DNA from: JBAMOY01 sp037071015
Lineage (GTDB): Bacteria; Bacillota_I; Bacilli_A; RF39; UBA660
DNA length: 64,000 bases
NCBI GenBank assembly: GCA_037071015.1
Contig: JBAMOY010000001.1
Span: forward strand, 186,001 to 250,000
Reading direction: 5' to 3'
Shown here: positions 1-6,903 of the stretch, piece by piece
How the letters are laid out: every line of letters starts with the position of its first letter
How positions within the stretch are numbered: the stretch's first letter is position 1
Notes under the pieces: model-generated
Database searches by the model: none
What the model saw: only the letters and a program-made list of their open reading frames with translations
Told to the model about the DNA's origin: nothing
Translations under genes and position numbers: made by a program

Positions 1-116
1 CCATTAATGTCATGTTAGATGCTGATATGTCAAGAAAAAAACGGAAACAAAAAGTTGATAGCATTGCTGCTAATATTATATTACAAACATATTTAGATTG
101 TATGAAAGGGAGATAA
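1..116 (+). CDS. ruvX: RuvX/YqgF Holliday junction resolvase-like protein, C-terminal end (partial)
   Basis: The window opens inside this gene; only about 37 C-terminal residues and the stop (114-116) are visible. The tail contains LDADMSRKKRKQK followed by an Ile/Leu-rich helix ending in LQTYLD. This matches the C-terminus of the RuvX/YqgF family, RNase H-fold proteins linked to Holliday junction resolution and pre-16S rRNA processing. The next gene encodes a DUF1292 protein one base after the stop, which is the B. subtilis yrrK-yrzB order and supports the call. The catalytic residues lie outside the window. Confidence 0.85.
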   Translation, partial: INVMLDADMSRKKRKQKVDSIAANIILQTYLDCMKGR

Positions 117-117
117 G

Positions 118-414
118 ATGAAAGAAGAAAGAATGACATTTAAAGTAACTAATGATGAAGGACAAGAAGTAGAGTGTGAAGCATTATTTACTTTTGAATC
201 TGATGAAACTAATAAACATTATATTGCTTATACAGACAATTCAACAGATGAAGAAGGAAATATTAAAGTTTATGCTTCTATTTTTAACCCGGAAGAAGAG
301 AATCCAACTTTGATTCCAATTGAAACTGAAAAAGAATGGAAGATTATTGAAACAATTTTTGAACAATTACAAGCTGAAGCAGGTAAACAAGCAGAGGGAG
401 ATAGCGAGCAATAA
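118..414 (+). CDS. yrzB: DUF1292 (YrzB-family) small acidic protein
   Basis: This 98-residue protein is strongly acidic and soluble, with no membrane segment. It has the beta-rich DUF1292 layout (EALFTFESDETNKHYIAYTD, then a segment on values in Asn-Pro-Glu-Glu, then a C-terminal helix beginning EKEWKIIETIFEQL). The family's function is unknown. A start codon immediately after ruvX with the GGGAGAT ribosome site inside the ruvX end indicates translational coupling. The position between ruvX and mltG is the conserved Bacilli arrangement. Its stop codon lies in the loop of a G+C-rich hairpin that could attenuate transcription into mltG. Confidence 0.85.
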   Translation: MKEERMTFKVTNDEGQEVECEALFTFESDETNKHYIAYTDNSTDEEGNIKVYASIFNPEEENPTLIPIETEKEWKIIETIFEQLQAEAGKQAEGDSEQ

Positions 415-429
415 TAGCTCGCTTTTATT
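404..429 (+). terminator. Hairpin between yrzB and mltG (terminator or attenuator)
   Basis: GCGAGC (404-409) pairs with GCTCGC (417-422) and is followed by TTTTATT. The stem is G+C-rich for this genome. It overlaps the yrzB stop codon and ends just before the mltG start, so it may reduce read-through into mltG. Confidence 0.65.
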
Positions 430-432
430 CAG

Positions 433-1527
433 ATGGCTAAAAAGAGAAAAATAAAAAAGAGTATTAAACTTATTTTATTTCTTATTGCTACTGTAATAAT
501 TGTGTTGATAGCTTGTTGTTTGTTTTATTTTAATGGTATCGGATCAACAGGTAAAGAGAGTGATTCGATTGAGTTTACAATTAAAGATGGTAGTACTTAC
601 CTTAGTATTGCACAAGATTTAAAAGAAAATGATTTAATCAAGTCTGAATTGGCATATAAATTATATATTAAATTGAATAAACCTAATACATTTCAAGCAG
701 GAACTTATACGCTAACTAAAGCCATGGGTGTTAAAGGTATTGTCGCAACAATTAGCGGTTCTAATACAAGCACTAAAGATATTATAAACATAACTTTTAA
801 AGAAGGATTACATATGCGAAAAATAGCTAATATAATTGCTAGTAATACTAATAATAGTGAAGAAGATGTATTTAATTTATTGAAAGATAAGACATATATT
901 AATAGTTTGATTGACAAGTATTGGTTTATAACTGAAGATATAAAAGGTCAAGGAATATATTATTCTTTGGAGGGTTATCTTTTTCCTAATACTTATCAGT
1001 TTAGAAATAAAGATGTTTCGGTTCAAGAAATTTTTAGTGTTATGTTAGATACAATGAATACTAATTTAATGAAGTATAAAACGCAAATTGATAATAGCAG
1101 TTTATCTATTCATCAACTTTTAACTTTAGCCTCGATGGTAGAGTTAGAAGCGGCTAGTGCTGATGATCGTAAAGGTGTTGCTGGCGTTTTCTATAATCGT
1201 CTAAATGCAGGATGGTCATTAGGTAGTGACGTTACCACCTATTATGGAGCCAAAAAAGAAATGGCCGACGCTGATTTAACGGTTGATGAGTTGCAAGCAG
1301 ACAATGGTTATAATACTCGTAGTTCTAAAATGGCGGGGAAATTACCAATTGGCCCAATTTGTAATCCGAGTTTATCAGCAATTGAAGCCGCTATTAATCC
1401 TAGTAATAATAATTATTTTTATTTTGTTTCCGACAAAAATAAAAAAATATATTTTAATACTAACAGTACCGGACATCAACAAACGATTAGTGCGTTAAAA
1501 CAAGAGGGTTTATGGTACACTTATTAA
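433..1527 (+). CDS. mltG: Endolytic murein transglycosylase MltG (YceG/YrrL)
   Basis: MltG cleaves nascent peptidoglycan strands from the outer face of the membrane. The 364-residue protein has a basic N-terminus, one membrane anchor (about residues 10-32), a LysM-like segment (IEFTIKDGSTYLSIAQDLKE) and the YceG catalytic domain. The conserved ASMVELEA carries the probable catalytic glutamate. It is followed by VFYNRLNAGWSLGSD, by YNTR, and by LPIGPICNP near the C-terminus, all family hallmarks. No good Shine-Dalgarno is visible before the ATG, and a hairpin sits directly upstream, so translation may depend on coupling or leaderless-like initiation. The gene overlaps trmR by 16 bases. Confidence 0.93.
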   Translation: MAKKRKIKKSIKLILFLIATVIIVLIACCLFYFNGIGSTGKESDSIEFTIKDGSTYLSIAQDLKENDLIKSELAYKLYIKLNKPNTFQAGTYTLTKAMGVKGIVATISGSNTSTKDIINITFKEGLHMRKIANIIASNTNNSEEDVFNLLKDKTYINSLIDKYWFITEDIKGQGIYYSLEGYLFPNTYQFRNKDVSVQEIFSVMLDTMNTNLMKYKTQIDNSSLSIHQLLTLASMVELEAASADDRKGVAGVFYNRLNAGWSLGSDVTTYYGAKKEMADADLTVDELQADNGYNTRSSKMAGKLPIGPICNPSLSAIEAAINPSNNNYFYFVSDKNKKIYFNTNSTGHQQTISALKQEGLWYTY

Positions 1528-2108
1528 CTGAAATAGAAGAATATGCTAACGAAAATAATATTCCTATTATGCAACCGGATGGTATCACTTTTTTAACTAA
1601 ATATATTAAAGATAATAATATTAAAACGATATTAGAAATTGGTACAGCTATAGGATATTCTGCTATTCGAATGGCTTTAATAGATACCAATATTAATATT
1701 ACAACAATAGAACGAGATATTGATAGGTACCACATAGCTGTTGACAATATTAATAAATTTAAATTGAATAATCAAATTAATATCATAAATGCCGATGCTT
1801 TAGATGTTGATATAACTTCTAAATATGATTTAATTTTTATTGATGCTGCTAAAGCTCAATATATAAAATTTTTTAATAAATTTAAGTATAATTTGAGTAA
1901 TACTGGCGTTATCATATCTGACAATTTAGATTTTCATGGTTTGACTAATAATATTGAAAGTATAAAAAGTCGCAATCTTCGACAATTAGTTAGAAAAATT
2001 AATAATTACCGTGAATTTTTAGAAACTAATAAAGAATTTAAAACAACATTTTATCATATAGGTGATGGAATTGCAGTTAGTAAACATAAAGAAGAAGTTA
2101 TAAAATAA
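1512..2108 (+). CDS. trmR: tRNA 5-hydroxyuridine methyltransferase TrmR (YrrM)
   Basis: This is a 198-residue class I SAM-dependent O-methyltransferase. Motif I is ILEIGTAIGYSAI (about residues 38-50), the acidic residue at the end of beta-2 is in TTIERD, and the metal-site region is IFIDAAKAQY. In B. subtilis the homologue YrrM (TrmR) methylates 5-hydroxyuridine at tRNA position 34 to 5-methoxyuridine. The next two tRNA genes downstream, trhP1 and trhP2, make the hydroxyl group it acts on, which supports the assignment over a generic catechol methyltransferase. A GAGGG ribosome site lies inside the end of mltG. Unlike in Bacillus, an mgtC gene separates trmR from trhP1. Confidence 0.85.
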   Translation: MVHLLTEIEEYANENNIPIMQPDGITFLTKYIKDNNIKTILEIGTAIGYSAIRMALIDTNINITTIERDIDRYHIAVDNINKFKLNNQINIINADALDVDITSKYDLIFIDAAKAQYIKFFNKFKYNLSNTGVIISDNLDFHGLTNNIESIKSRNLRQLVRKINNYREFLETNKEFKTTFYHIGDGIAVSKHKEEVIK

Positions 2109-2118
2109 CTTCTTTTTT
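2092..2118 (+). terminator. Terminator after trmR
   Basis: AAGAAGTTA (2092-2100) pairs with TAACTTCTT (2106-2114), followed by a T run. It overlaps the trmR stop and closes the ruvX-trmR unit. Confidence 0.8.
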
Positions 2119-2592
2119 GATAACTATCAACCTTAACGATTAGTTGATTATGTTAATAACTGTAACCATAATATAAGCATTACTGTCTTAATTGCACACT
2201 TTTAGTGTTAAAATATGTTAATGAGATCAAAGAGAAAAGAGATAACAAATTAAACCCAAAGTCGTAATTGTAATAGTATATGGGTTTTAAAATTTGATAT
2301 TTCTAAATATTTTTACCATATTAACCATAATATATGAATGAATAAGATTAGTCTATAAATAAAAGATAAAGACGCTATAAAGAAAATTAGGCAAACTTTA
2401 GATATATTCTATTTAAACAGCTTAGAAATAATATTATATATGATATATGGATGATGATATTATTCTAGGCTAGAACAAAGAATATTTAAAAGGTTGTTGT
2501 TCTGCTTCGTAAGAAAAAAAAGAAGCATAGATAAATTTGACTTTAGTAAGTTATTGAAACAGTCAAATTTTGTTAACTATGCATTTTTTATA
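2119..2592. other. Non-coding, structured AT-rich intergenic stretch (candidate small RNA)
   Basis: No convincing reading frame is present over about 470 bases. Four inverted repeats are visible: AAACCCA/TGGGTTT (2252-2258 with 2281-2287), AGAACAA/TTGTTCT (2472-2478 with 2497-2503), GCTTC/GAAGC (2504-2508 with 2522-2526), and a long stem of GCATAG plus AAATTTGACT (2525-2542) with AGTCAAATTT plus CTATGC (2561-2582) followed by a T run. The third and fourth stems share bases 2525-2526, so they are mutually exclusive. A 12-base repeat AACCATAATATA occurs near 2164 and 2323. A weak promoter-like pair (TTGCAC 2192, TATGTT 2214) could start a transcript ending near 2590. It does not match RNase P RNA, tmRNA or an M-box by eye. 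Confidence 0.4.
2517..2590 (+). terminator. Long hairpin plus T run upstream of mgtC promoter
   Basis: GCATAG (2525-2530) pairs with CTATGC (2577-2582), and AAATTTGACT (2533-2542) with AGTCAAATTT (2561-2570). ATTTTTTA follows. This resembles the terminator of an upstream non-coding transcript because the mgtC promoter begins just after it. Confidence 0.65.
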
Positions 2593-2620
2593 TTGACTTA
2601 ATTTTAAATTTTGTTACAAT
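2593..2620 (+). promoter_or_regulatory. Promoter of mgtC-family gene
   Basis: TTGACT (2593-2598) and TACAAT (2615-2620) are separated by 16 bases. The predicted start lies about 20 bases before a strong TTAGGAGGAA ribosome site, so mgtC is transcribed separately from the structured region upstream. Confidence 0.7.
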
Positions 2621-2650
2621 GGTGAATATGTCGTTTAGGAGGAACAATTT

Positions 2651-3361
2651 ATGAATTATCAAGATTTTGTTATTAGAATTGTTGTATGCTTTATTTTGAG
2701 TTTTATTATTGGTTTAGAACGCCATTTGCGTGGTCGAGCTATAGGTCTTAGGACCAATGTTTTAGTCTGCCTTGGAGCTTTTCTCTTTGTATCTATGGCC
2801 ATTAATGTGCCAACTAAAGATGAAGTCCGCATGGCTGCTCAAGTTGTAAGTGGTATTGGTTTTTTAGGTGCTGGAGTTATTTTACGTGATGGAACTAATA
2901 TTCGTGGGTTAAATACAGCCGCCACTTTATGGTGTAACGCTGCTATTGGTGTCATGTGTGCTAGTGGTATTTTAGTCGAAGCAGCTATTGGGACTTTTTT
3001 GATTTTATTGTCTAATATTTTCTTACGATATCTTAGTCGTAATTTGATTAAATATAACCGTGTTGAAAACTCTAATAAAAATTATATTATTAAAGTAGTT
3101 TGTAATGATGATAAGGAATTAACTATCCGTAGTATTATTATGCAGTATGTTGAGCGGCTTGGATTAGTGTTAAATCATATGGAAAGTAAAGATGTTGATA
3201 CTGATAAAACTAAATTATATGCAACGATTACATCAGTAGGTGCAATTAATACTATTGAGAAATTAATCGGAAAAATCACAATTGAGCCTGGCGTCAGTAA
3301 TGTTGGTTTTAAAATGGAAGAGATTAACAACAAGAATATCGATGATGATGATAATGAATAA
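2651..3361 (+). CDS. MgtC/SapB family membrane protein
   Basis: The 236-residue protein has four hydrophobic segments in the first 130 residues and a soluble C-terminal ACT-like domain (about 140-225). The MgtC signature is seen in IIGLERHLRGRAIGLRTN, in QVVSGIGFLGAGVILRDG and in IRGLNTAATLWCNAAIG. Members are inner-membrane proteins linked to magnesium limitation and to ATP synthase or cation control; the substrate, if any, is unsettled. The gene is monocistronic with its own promoter and terminator and interrupts the trmR-trhP1-trhP2 order known from Bacillus. I see no recognisable magnesium riboswitch ahead of it. Confidence 0.88.
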   Translation: MNYQDFVIRIVVCFILSFIIGLERHLRGRAIGLRTNVLVCLGAFLFVSMAINVPTKDEVRMAAQVVSGIGFLGAGVILRDGTNIRGLNTAATLWCNAAIGVMCASGILVEAAIGTFLILLSNIFLRYLSRNLIKYNRVENSNKNYIIKVVCNDDKELTIRSIIMQYVERLGLVLNHMESKDVDTDKTKLYATITSVGAINTIEKLIGKITIEPGVSNVGFKMEEINNKNIDDDDNE

Positions 3362-3384
3362 AGTAGAAATTTCTACTTTATTTT
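3360..3384 (+). terminator. Terminator after mgtC-family gene
   Basis: Bases 3360-3379 form a perfect self-complementary 20-mer (AAAGTAGAAA with its reverse complement), followed by ATTTT. It starts at the mgtC stop codon. Confidence 0.8.
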
Positions 3385-3392
3385 GATATAAT
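3384..3392 (+). promoter_or_regulatory. Extended -10 promoter of trhP1-trhP2
   Basis: TGATATAAT follows directly after the mgtC terminator, with no clear -35. The predicted transcript start near 3399 falls just upstream of the GGAAGTGAT ribosome site. Confidence 0.6.
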
Positions 3393-3415
3393 TGTCGATG
3401 AATGGAAGTGATATA

Positions 3416-4300
3416 TTGACAAAGTTAATTGTTATTCCGACTACACTTAAGCAAATATATAATTTAATGTCCTTTTGTGATGGTTACATTATCAGCATCA
3501 AAAATCTCAGTGTTAATATGCCATCATATTTTACGATCGATGAAGTTAAAAAAATAATTGTCGATTTGAAAAAAGAGCATAAACATATATATATTAATTT
3601 AAATAAGAATTTTCATAATGGTGATTTATTAGATTTAAGGCAAACATTGATTACATTAGATAACTTAAACATTGATGGTATTATGTATTATGATATTGCA
3701 GTTGTTAATTTGAAAGATCGACTTGGATTAAAAAGTGACTTAATTTGGGCGCAAGAACACATGACTACTAATTATGCAACTTGCAATTATTGGTATCAGA
3801 TGGGTGTTAAACATGCTTATTTATCAAGTGAGATAACCTATGATGAGATTGTCAAGATTAATCAAATGACTAAAATGGGTTTATTTGTCAATGTTTTTGG
3901 TTATTTACCGATGTTTACTTCCAAAAGACATTTAGTTACTAATTATTTAAAAACATTTAATTTAACTGGAAGTAATCAGTATTTTATTGCTAAAGAAGGA
4001 CAAACATATCCGATTGTCGATGGCGACCTTGGAACGACTGTATATTCTGCCAATATTTTAAATGCTTTTGATGAGTATTTAGACTTTGTTAAAATGAATA
4101 TCGATTACTGTGTTATTAATAGTTTTTTAATTGATGACAAACTTTTGGAAATGATTGTTAAAAGTTTTTCCCAAGTTAACGATAAAAACAAAACTAAATT
4201 ATCAGCAGTGCTTAATAAAGTTTTACAAGACAAATGGGACAAAGGTTTTTTATATAAAGAAACTGTGTATAAGGTGAAGAAAAATGACAAAAATAATTAA
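3416..4300 (+). CDS. trhP1: tRNA hydroxylation protein TrhP1-like (peptidase U32 family, YrrN)
   Basis: This is a U32-family protein of 294 residues. In B. subtilis YrrN/TrhP1 and YrrO/TrhP2 are needed for prephenate-dependent hydroxylation of U34 in tRNA, the first step to methoxyuridine. I chose the TTG at 3416 because GGAAGTG (3403-3409) sits six bases upstream. An ATG at 3398 would lie at the predicted transcript start with no ribosome site. The sequence keeps the family barrel (DGYIISIKNLS, DGIMYYDIAVVN, VFGYLPMFTSKRHLVTNYL), but the four-cysteine cluster of the partner is absent, as usual for this smaller paralogue. It overlaps trhP2 by 17 bases. Confidence 0.78.
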   Translation: MTKLIVIPTTLKQIYNLMSFCDGYIISIKNLSVNMPSYFTIDEVKKIIVDLKKEHKHIYINLNKNFHNGDLLDLRQTLITLDNLNIDGIMYYDIAVVNLKDRLGLKSDLIWAQEHMTTNYATCNYWYQMGVKHAYLSSEITYDEIVKINQMTKMGLFVNVFGYLPMFTSKRHLVTNYLKTFNLTGSNQYFIAKEGQTYPIVDGDLGTTVYSANILNAFDEYLDFVKMNIDYCVINSFLIDDKLLEMIVKSFSQVNDKNKTKLSAVLNKVLQDKWDKGFLYKETVYKVKKNDKNN

Positions 4301-5507
4301 CAAGCCAGAGCTTTTGGCACCTGCTGGTGATTTAGAAAGATTAAAATGGGCATTTCATTATGGTGCTGATGCAGTCTATTTAGGTGGCAATTTATTTTCG
4401 ATGCGGGCTAATGCTAATAACTTTAGTTTAGAAGATTTGGCTGAAGGCGTTAAGTTTGCCCACAAGTTAAACAAAAAAGTCTATGTTACTGTCAATATTG
4501 TTTTGCATAACGAAGAAATTTTATATTTGACAGACTATCTTAAGAAGTTAGATGAATTAAAAGTTGATGCGATTATTATTAGTGATCCCGCGATTATTCC
4601 ACTCGTTAAAGATAATACTAATTTAACAATACATTTATCAACACAAGCCAATACTTTAAATTATGAAGCGGCACTTTTTTGGAAGCGACAAGGAGTAACT
4701 AGAATTGTCTTGGGACGCGAGGTTACTAAAAAAGAAATTATGGAAATAAAACAAAAGGTTGATATTGAAATTGAATGTTTTATTCATGGTGCTATGTGTG
4801 CTTCTTACAGTGGTCGTTGTGTTCTTTCTAACTTTTTGACAGCCAGAGATTCTAATCGTGGAGGTTGTAGCCAAATTTGCCGTTGGGATTTTGATTTACT
4901 TGATGCCCATTTGAATAAGTTGCAAGGCGAAAAAGACTTTACTTTTTGTACTAAAGATTTATCTTTACTTAAATATATTCCCGATATGGTTGATATTGGT
5001 GTGGATTCATTTAAAATTGAAGGTAGAATGAGGTCTATTTATTATGTAGCTACTATTGTCGATATATATCGTCGGGTTATTGATGAATATTGTCACCATC
5101 CGCAAGTTTATACATATAATGAGGATTATGAAAGGATTCTTAAAAACTGTGCCAATCGCGATTCTGTACCACAATTCTTTAACCAGGTTAATGATGAAAG
5201 TTGCCAATATTATAATGGTCGAGAAGAGGTTTCTAATCAAGATTTTCTAGGAGTAATTTTAGAATATGATGCTGATAAAAAATTAGCCACAGTTGAACAA
5301 CGTAACTATTTTAAAAAAGGTGATGTAGTTGAAATATTTGGGCCAACTATACAACCGACAACTACAGTCATAAATAAAATAATTGATGAGGAGAATAATG
5401 AAATTGAAGTGGTCAGACATCCTAGACAAATAGTAAAAATTGGTATAAATTTTCCTGTGTTTCCATACGATTTATTAAGAATAAAAGAAAGTAAAAAAAC
5501 AATTTGA
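4284..5507 (+). CDS. trhP2: tRNA hydroxylation protein TrhP2 (peptidase U32 family, YrrO)
   Basis: This 407-residue U32 protein begins ELLAPAGDLERLKWAFHYGA and has the barrel motif DAVYLGG. It carries the family cysteines in HGAMCASYSGRC (around residues 171 and 179) and GGCSQICRW (around 194 and 198), which bind an iron-sulfur cluster in TrhP proteins. A C-terminal beta domain starts near residue 325. It acts with TrhP1 to form 5-hydroxyuridine at tRNA position 34, which TrmR then methylates. The AAGGTGAAG ribosome site lies inside trhP1. The -35 of the greA promoter overlaps its TGA stop. The old label of collagenase-like peptidase is not supported by any catalytic evidence here. Confidence 0.87.
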   Translation: MTKIINKPELLAPAGDLERLKWAFHYGADAVYLGGNLFSMRANANNFSLEDLAEGVKFAHKLNKKVYVTVNIVLHNEEILYLTDYLKKLDELKVDAIIISDPAIIPLVKDNTNLTIHLSTQANTLNYEAALFWKRQGVTRIVLGREVTKKEIMEIKQKVDIEIECFIHGAMCASYSGRCVLSNFLTARDSNRGGCSQICRWDFDLLDAHLNKLQGEKDFTFCTKDLSLLKYIPDMVDIGVDSFKIEGRMRSIYYVATIVDIYRRVIDEYCHHPQVYTYNEDYERILKNCANRDSVPQFFNQVNDESCQYYNGREEVSNQDFLGVILEYDADKKLATVEQRNYFKKGDVVEIFGPTIQPTTTVINKIIDEENNEIEVVRHPRQIVKIGINFPVFPYDLLRIKESKKTI

Positions 5508-5532
5508 CAAATAATCAAAAGTGTAGTATTAT
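5504..5532 (+). promoter_or_regulatory. Sigma-A promoter of greA
   Basis: TTGACA (5504-5509) and TATTAT (5527-5532) are separated by exactly 17 bases. The -35 overlaps the trhP2 stop codon. Confidence 0.8.
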
Positions 5533-5569
5533 TTGATAGATTTGTGATAAGAAAACAAGAGGTGATATT

Positions 5570-6040
5570 ATGTCTAACACGAAAGAAATTTATTTGACAG
5601 AAGCTGGTCTAGAGGCAAAAAAGAAAGAATTAGAAGAATTAAAATTAGTTCGTCGACCAGAAGTAATAAATGCGTTAAAAGAAGCTCGTGCGCTAGGTGA
5701 TTTAAGTGAGAATGCTGAGTATGATGCAGCCCGTAATGCCCAAGCGGAGGTAGAGGGTAAAATTAAAGAAATAGAACTAATGATTGATAATGCTATTATT
5801 GTGAAAGATGTCGATAAGAATAAAGTTTCGATCGGTTCAACTGTTAAAATTGAATATGTAGAAGATCAGGATACAGATGTATATTCCATTGTTGGTAGCA
5901 GTGAGGCAGATCCTTTTGAAAATAAAATATCTAACGAATCACCGATTGCTAAAGCTATTTTAGGTTTAACGATTGGTGATGTAGTTGAAGTGGAAAGTCC
6001 ACAAGGCAAATATTCTGTCAAGGTAATTGAAATAATGTAA
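5570..6040 (+). CDS. greA: Transcription elongation factor GreA
   Basis: GreA rescues backtracked RNA polymerase by stimulating transcript cleavage through the secondary channel. The 156 residues match the usual length. The N-terminal coiled coil contains the signature GDLSENAEYDAARNAQAEVE, with the acidic tip residues, and is followed by an FKBP-like C-terminal domain (GDVVEVESPQGKYSVKVIEI). AGAGGTGAT provides the ribosome site. It has a strong promoter and its own terminator. Its position after trhP2 matches the yrrO-udk-greA region of Bacillus with udk missing. Confidence 0.97.
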   Translation: MSNTKEIYLTEAGLEAKKKELEELKLVRRPEVINALKEARALGDLSENAEYDAARNAQAEVEGKIKEIELMIDNAIIVKDVDKNKVSIGSTVKIEYVEDQDTDVYSIVGSSEADPFENKISNESPIAKAILGLTIGDVVEVESPQGKYSVKVIEIM

Positions 6041-6063
6041 ACACTTTATATAAGTGTTTTTTT
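6039..6063 (+). terminator. Terminator after greA
   Basis: AACACTT (6040-6046) pairs with AAGTGTT (6052-6058) and is followed by a run of T. Confidence 0.85.
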
Positions 6064-6119
6064 GTTAATAGTAATTGCACTTTGTTTTTTTCATATCATA
6101 TTATAGATGAAAAGGTGAT

Positions 6120-6845
6120 ATGATGATAAGAATGCTTTATTTAAATAACAAGAGAATAACATTAGATCTTAGTAAAATGACTATGGTTGGTAGTGGTAAA
6201 GAAGGAACTGTCTACCGATATAGTGAAGATAAATGTATAAAAATTTTTGATCATCAACGTTACGATGGAAATCTTTTACCAATTAATAATGATAAGTTTA
6301 AGTTATTTACAACGATTGATACCAAACATATTATTTTACCGGAGAAATTACTATATAATGAGGTGGGAGAAATACAAGCTTATATAATGAATTATATTCG
6401 CTCACATTTTAATTTGAGCGAAATTAGAGATAAAAATATTTTAGAACTTATAAATGAACTTAGAGTATTGAGAAGCGACATTGAAATATTAAATCAATAT
6501 AACATTTTAATAAATGATTTAAAACCCCCGCATCTTTTATATAATAATGGCTTTTATTTGATTGATAGTAGTCTTTATACTAAATATGAGTATGATCATG
6601 TTCTCGATTATGATGTGACTAAACGTAATACTTATTTAGTTAATGAGCTTTTCATCAATGTATTATTAGGTTTAAAAGCTAGTCCTCATGATTTTTCTTT
6701 AACATTTAAAGATATACCATATATATATCGATATTATAATCAAAATAGTATTCCTTTTTTTGCTGATGTTTTAGAGAAAGAAGCTTATGATAAAAAGGTT
6801 AAAACCTTAAAACAATTGCGAGCCTTTTATTATAAAAAGGATTAA
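6120..6845 (+). CDS. Divergent protein kinase-like protein
   Basis: The 241-residue soluble protein has a glycine-rich loop (MVGSGKEGTVYRY, about residues 20-32), a candidate ATP-anchoring lysine in KCIKIF, and a catalytic-loop-like NDLKPPHLL (Asp near 131). A DFG-like position follows as LIDSS (Asp near 149). The usual HRD histidine is replaced (ILINDLKP), as in small-molecule or atypical kinases. No membrane anchor or sensory domain is present, unlike PknB/PrkC. Substrate unknown: it could be an atypical Ser/Thr kinase or an aminoglycoside/choline kinase-like enzyme. AAAGGTGAT supplies the ribosome site. It lies alone between greA and tig. Confidence 0.6.
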   Translation: MMIRMLYLNNKRITLDLSKMTMVGSGKEGTVYRYSEDKCIKIFDHQRYDGNLLPINNDKFKLFTTIDTKHIILPEKLLYNEVGEIQAYIMNYIRSHFNLSEIRDKNILELINELRVLRSDIEILNQYNILINDLKPPHLLYNNGFYLIDSSLYTKYEYDHVLDYDVTKRNTYLVNELFINVLLGLKASPHDFSLTFKDIPYIYRYYNQNSIPFFADVLEKEAYDKKVKTLKQLRAFYYKKD

Positions 6846-6850
6846 ATTCC

Positions 6851-6879
6851 TTGAAAAACAAATAAAAATATTATATACT
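6851..6879 (+). promoter_or_regulatory. Sigma-A promoter of tig
   Basis: TTGAAA (6851-6856) and TATACT (6874-6879) have a 17-base spacer, ahead of a strong AAGGAGGA ribosome site. Confidence 0.75.
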
Positions 6880-6903
6880 ATAGTAGTGATTTAAGGAGGA
6901 TTT

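Noticed and set aside
2119..2592. M-box or yybP-ykoY riboswitch before mgtC
   Set aside because: I see no conserved sequence of either class, and mgtC has its own promoter after the terminator hairpin.
2119..2592. RNase P RNA or tmRNA
   Set aside because: No RNase P core motifs and no tmRNA tag or CCA end are visible.
4284..5507. Collagenase-type protease role for the U32 protein
   Set aside because: Gene context and cysteine pattern fit TrhP2 tRNA hydroxylation; no protease catalytic residues are identifiable.
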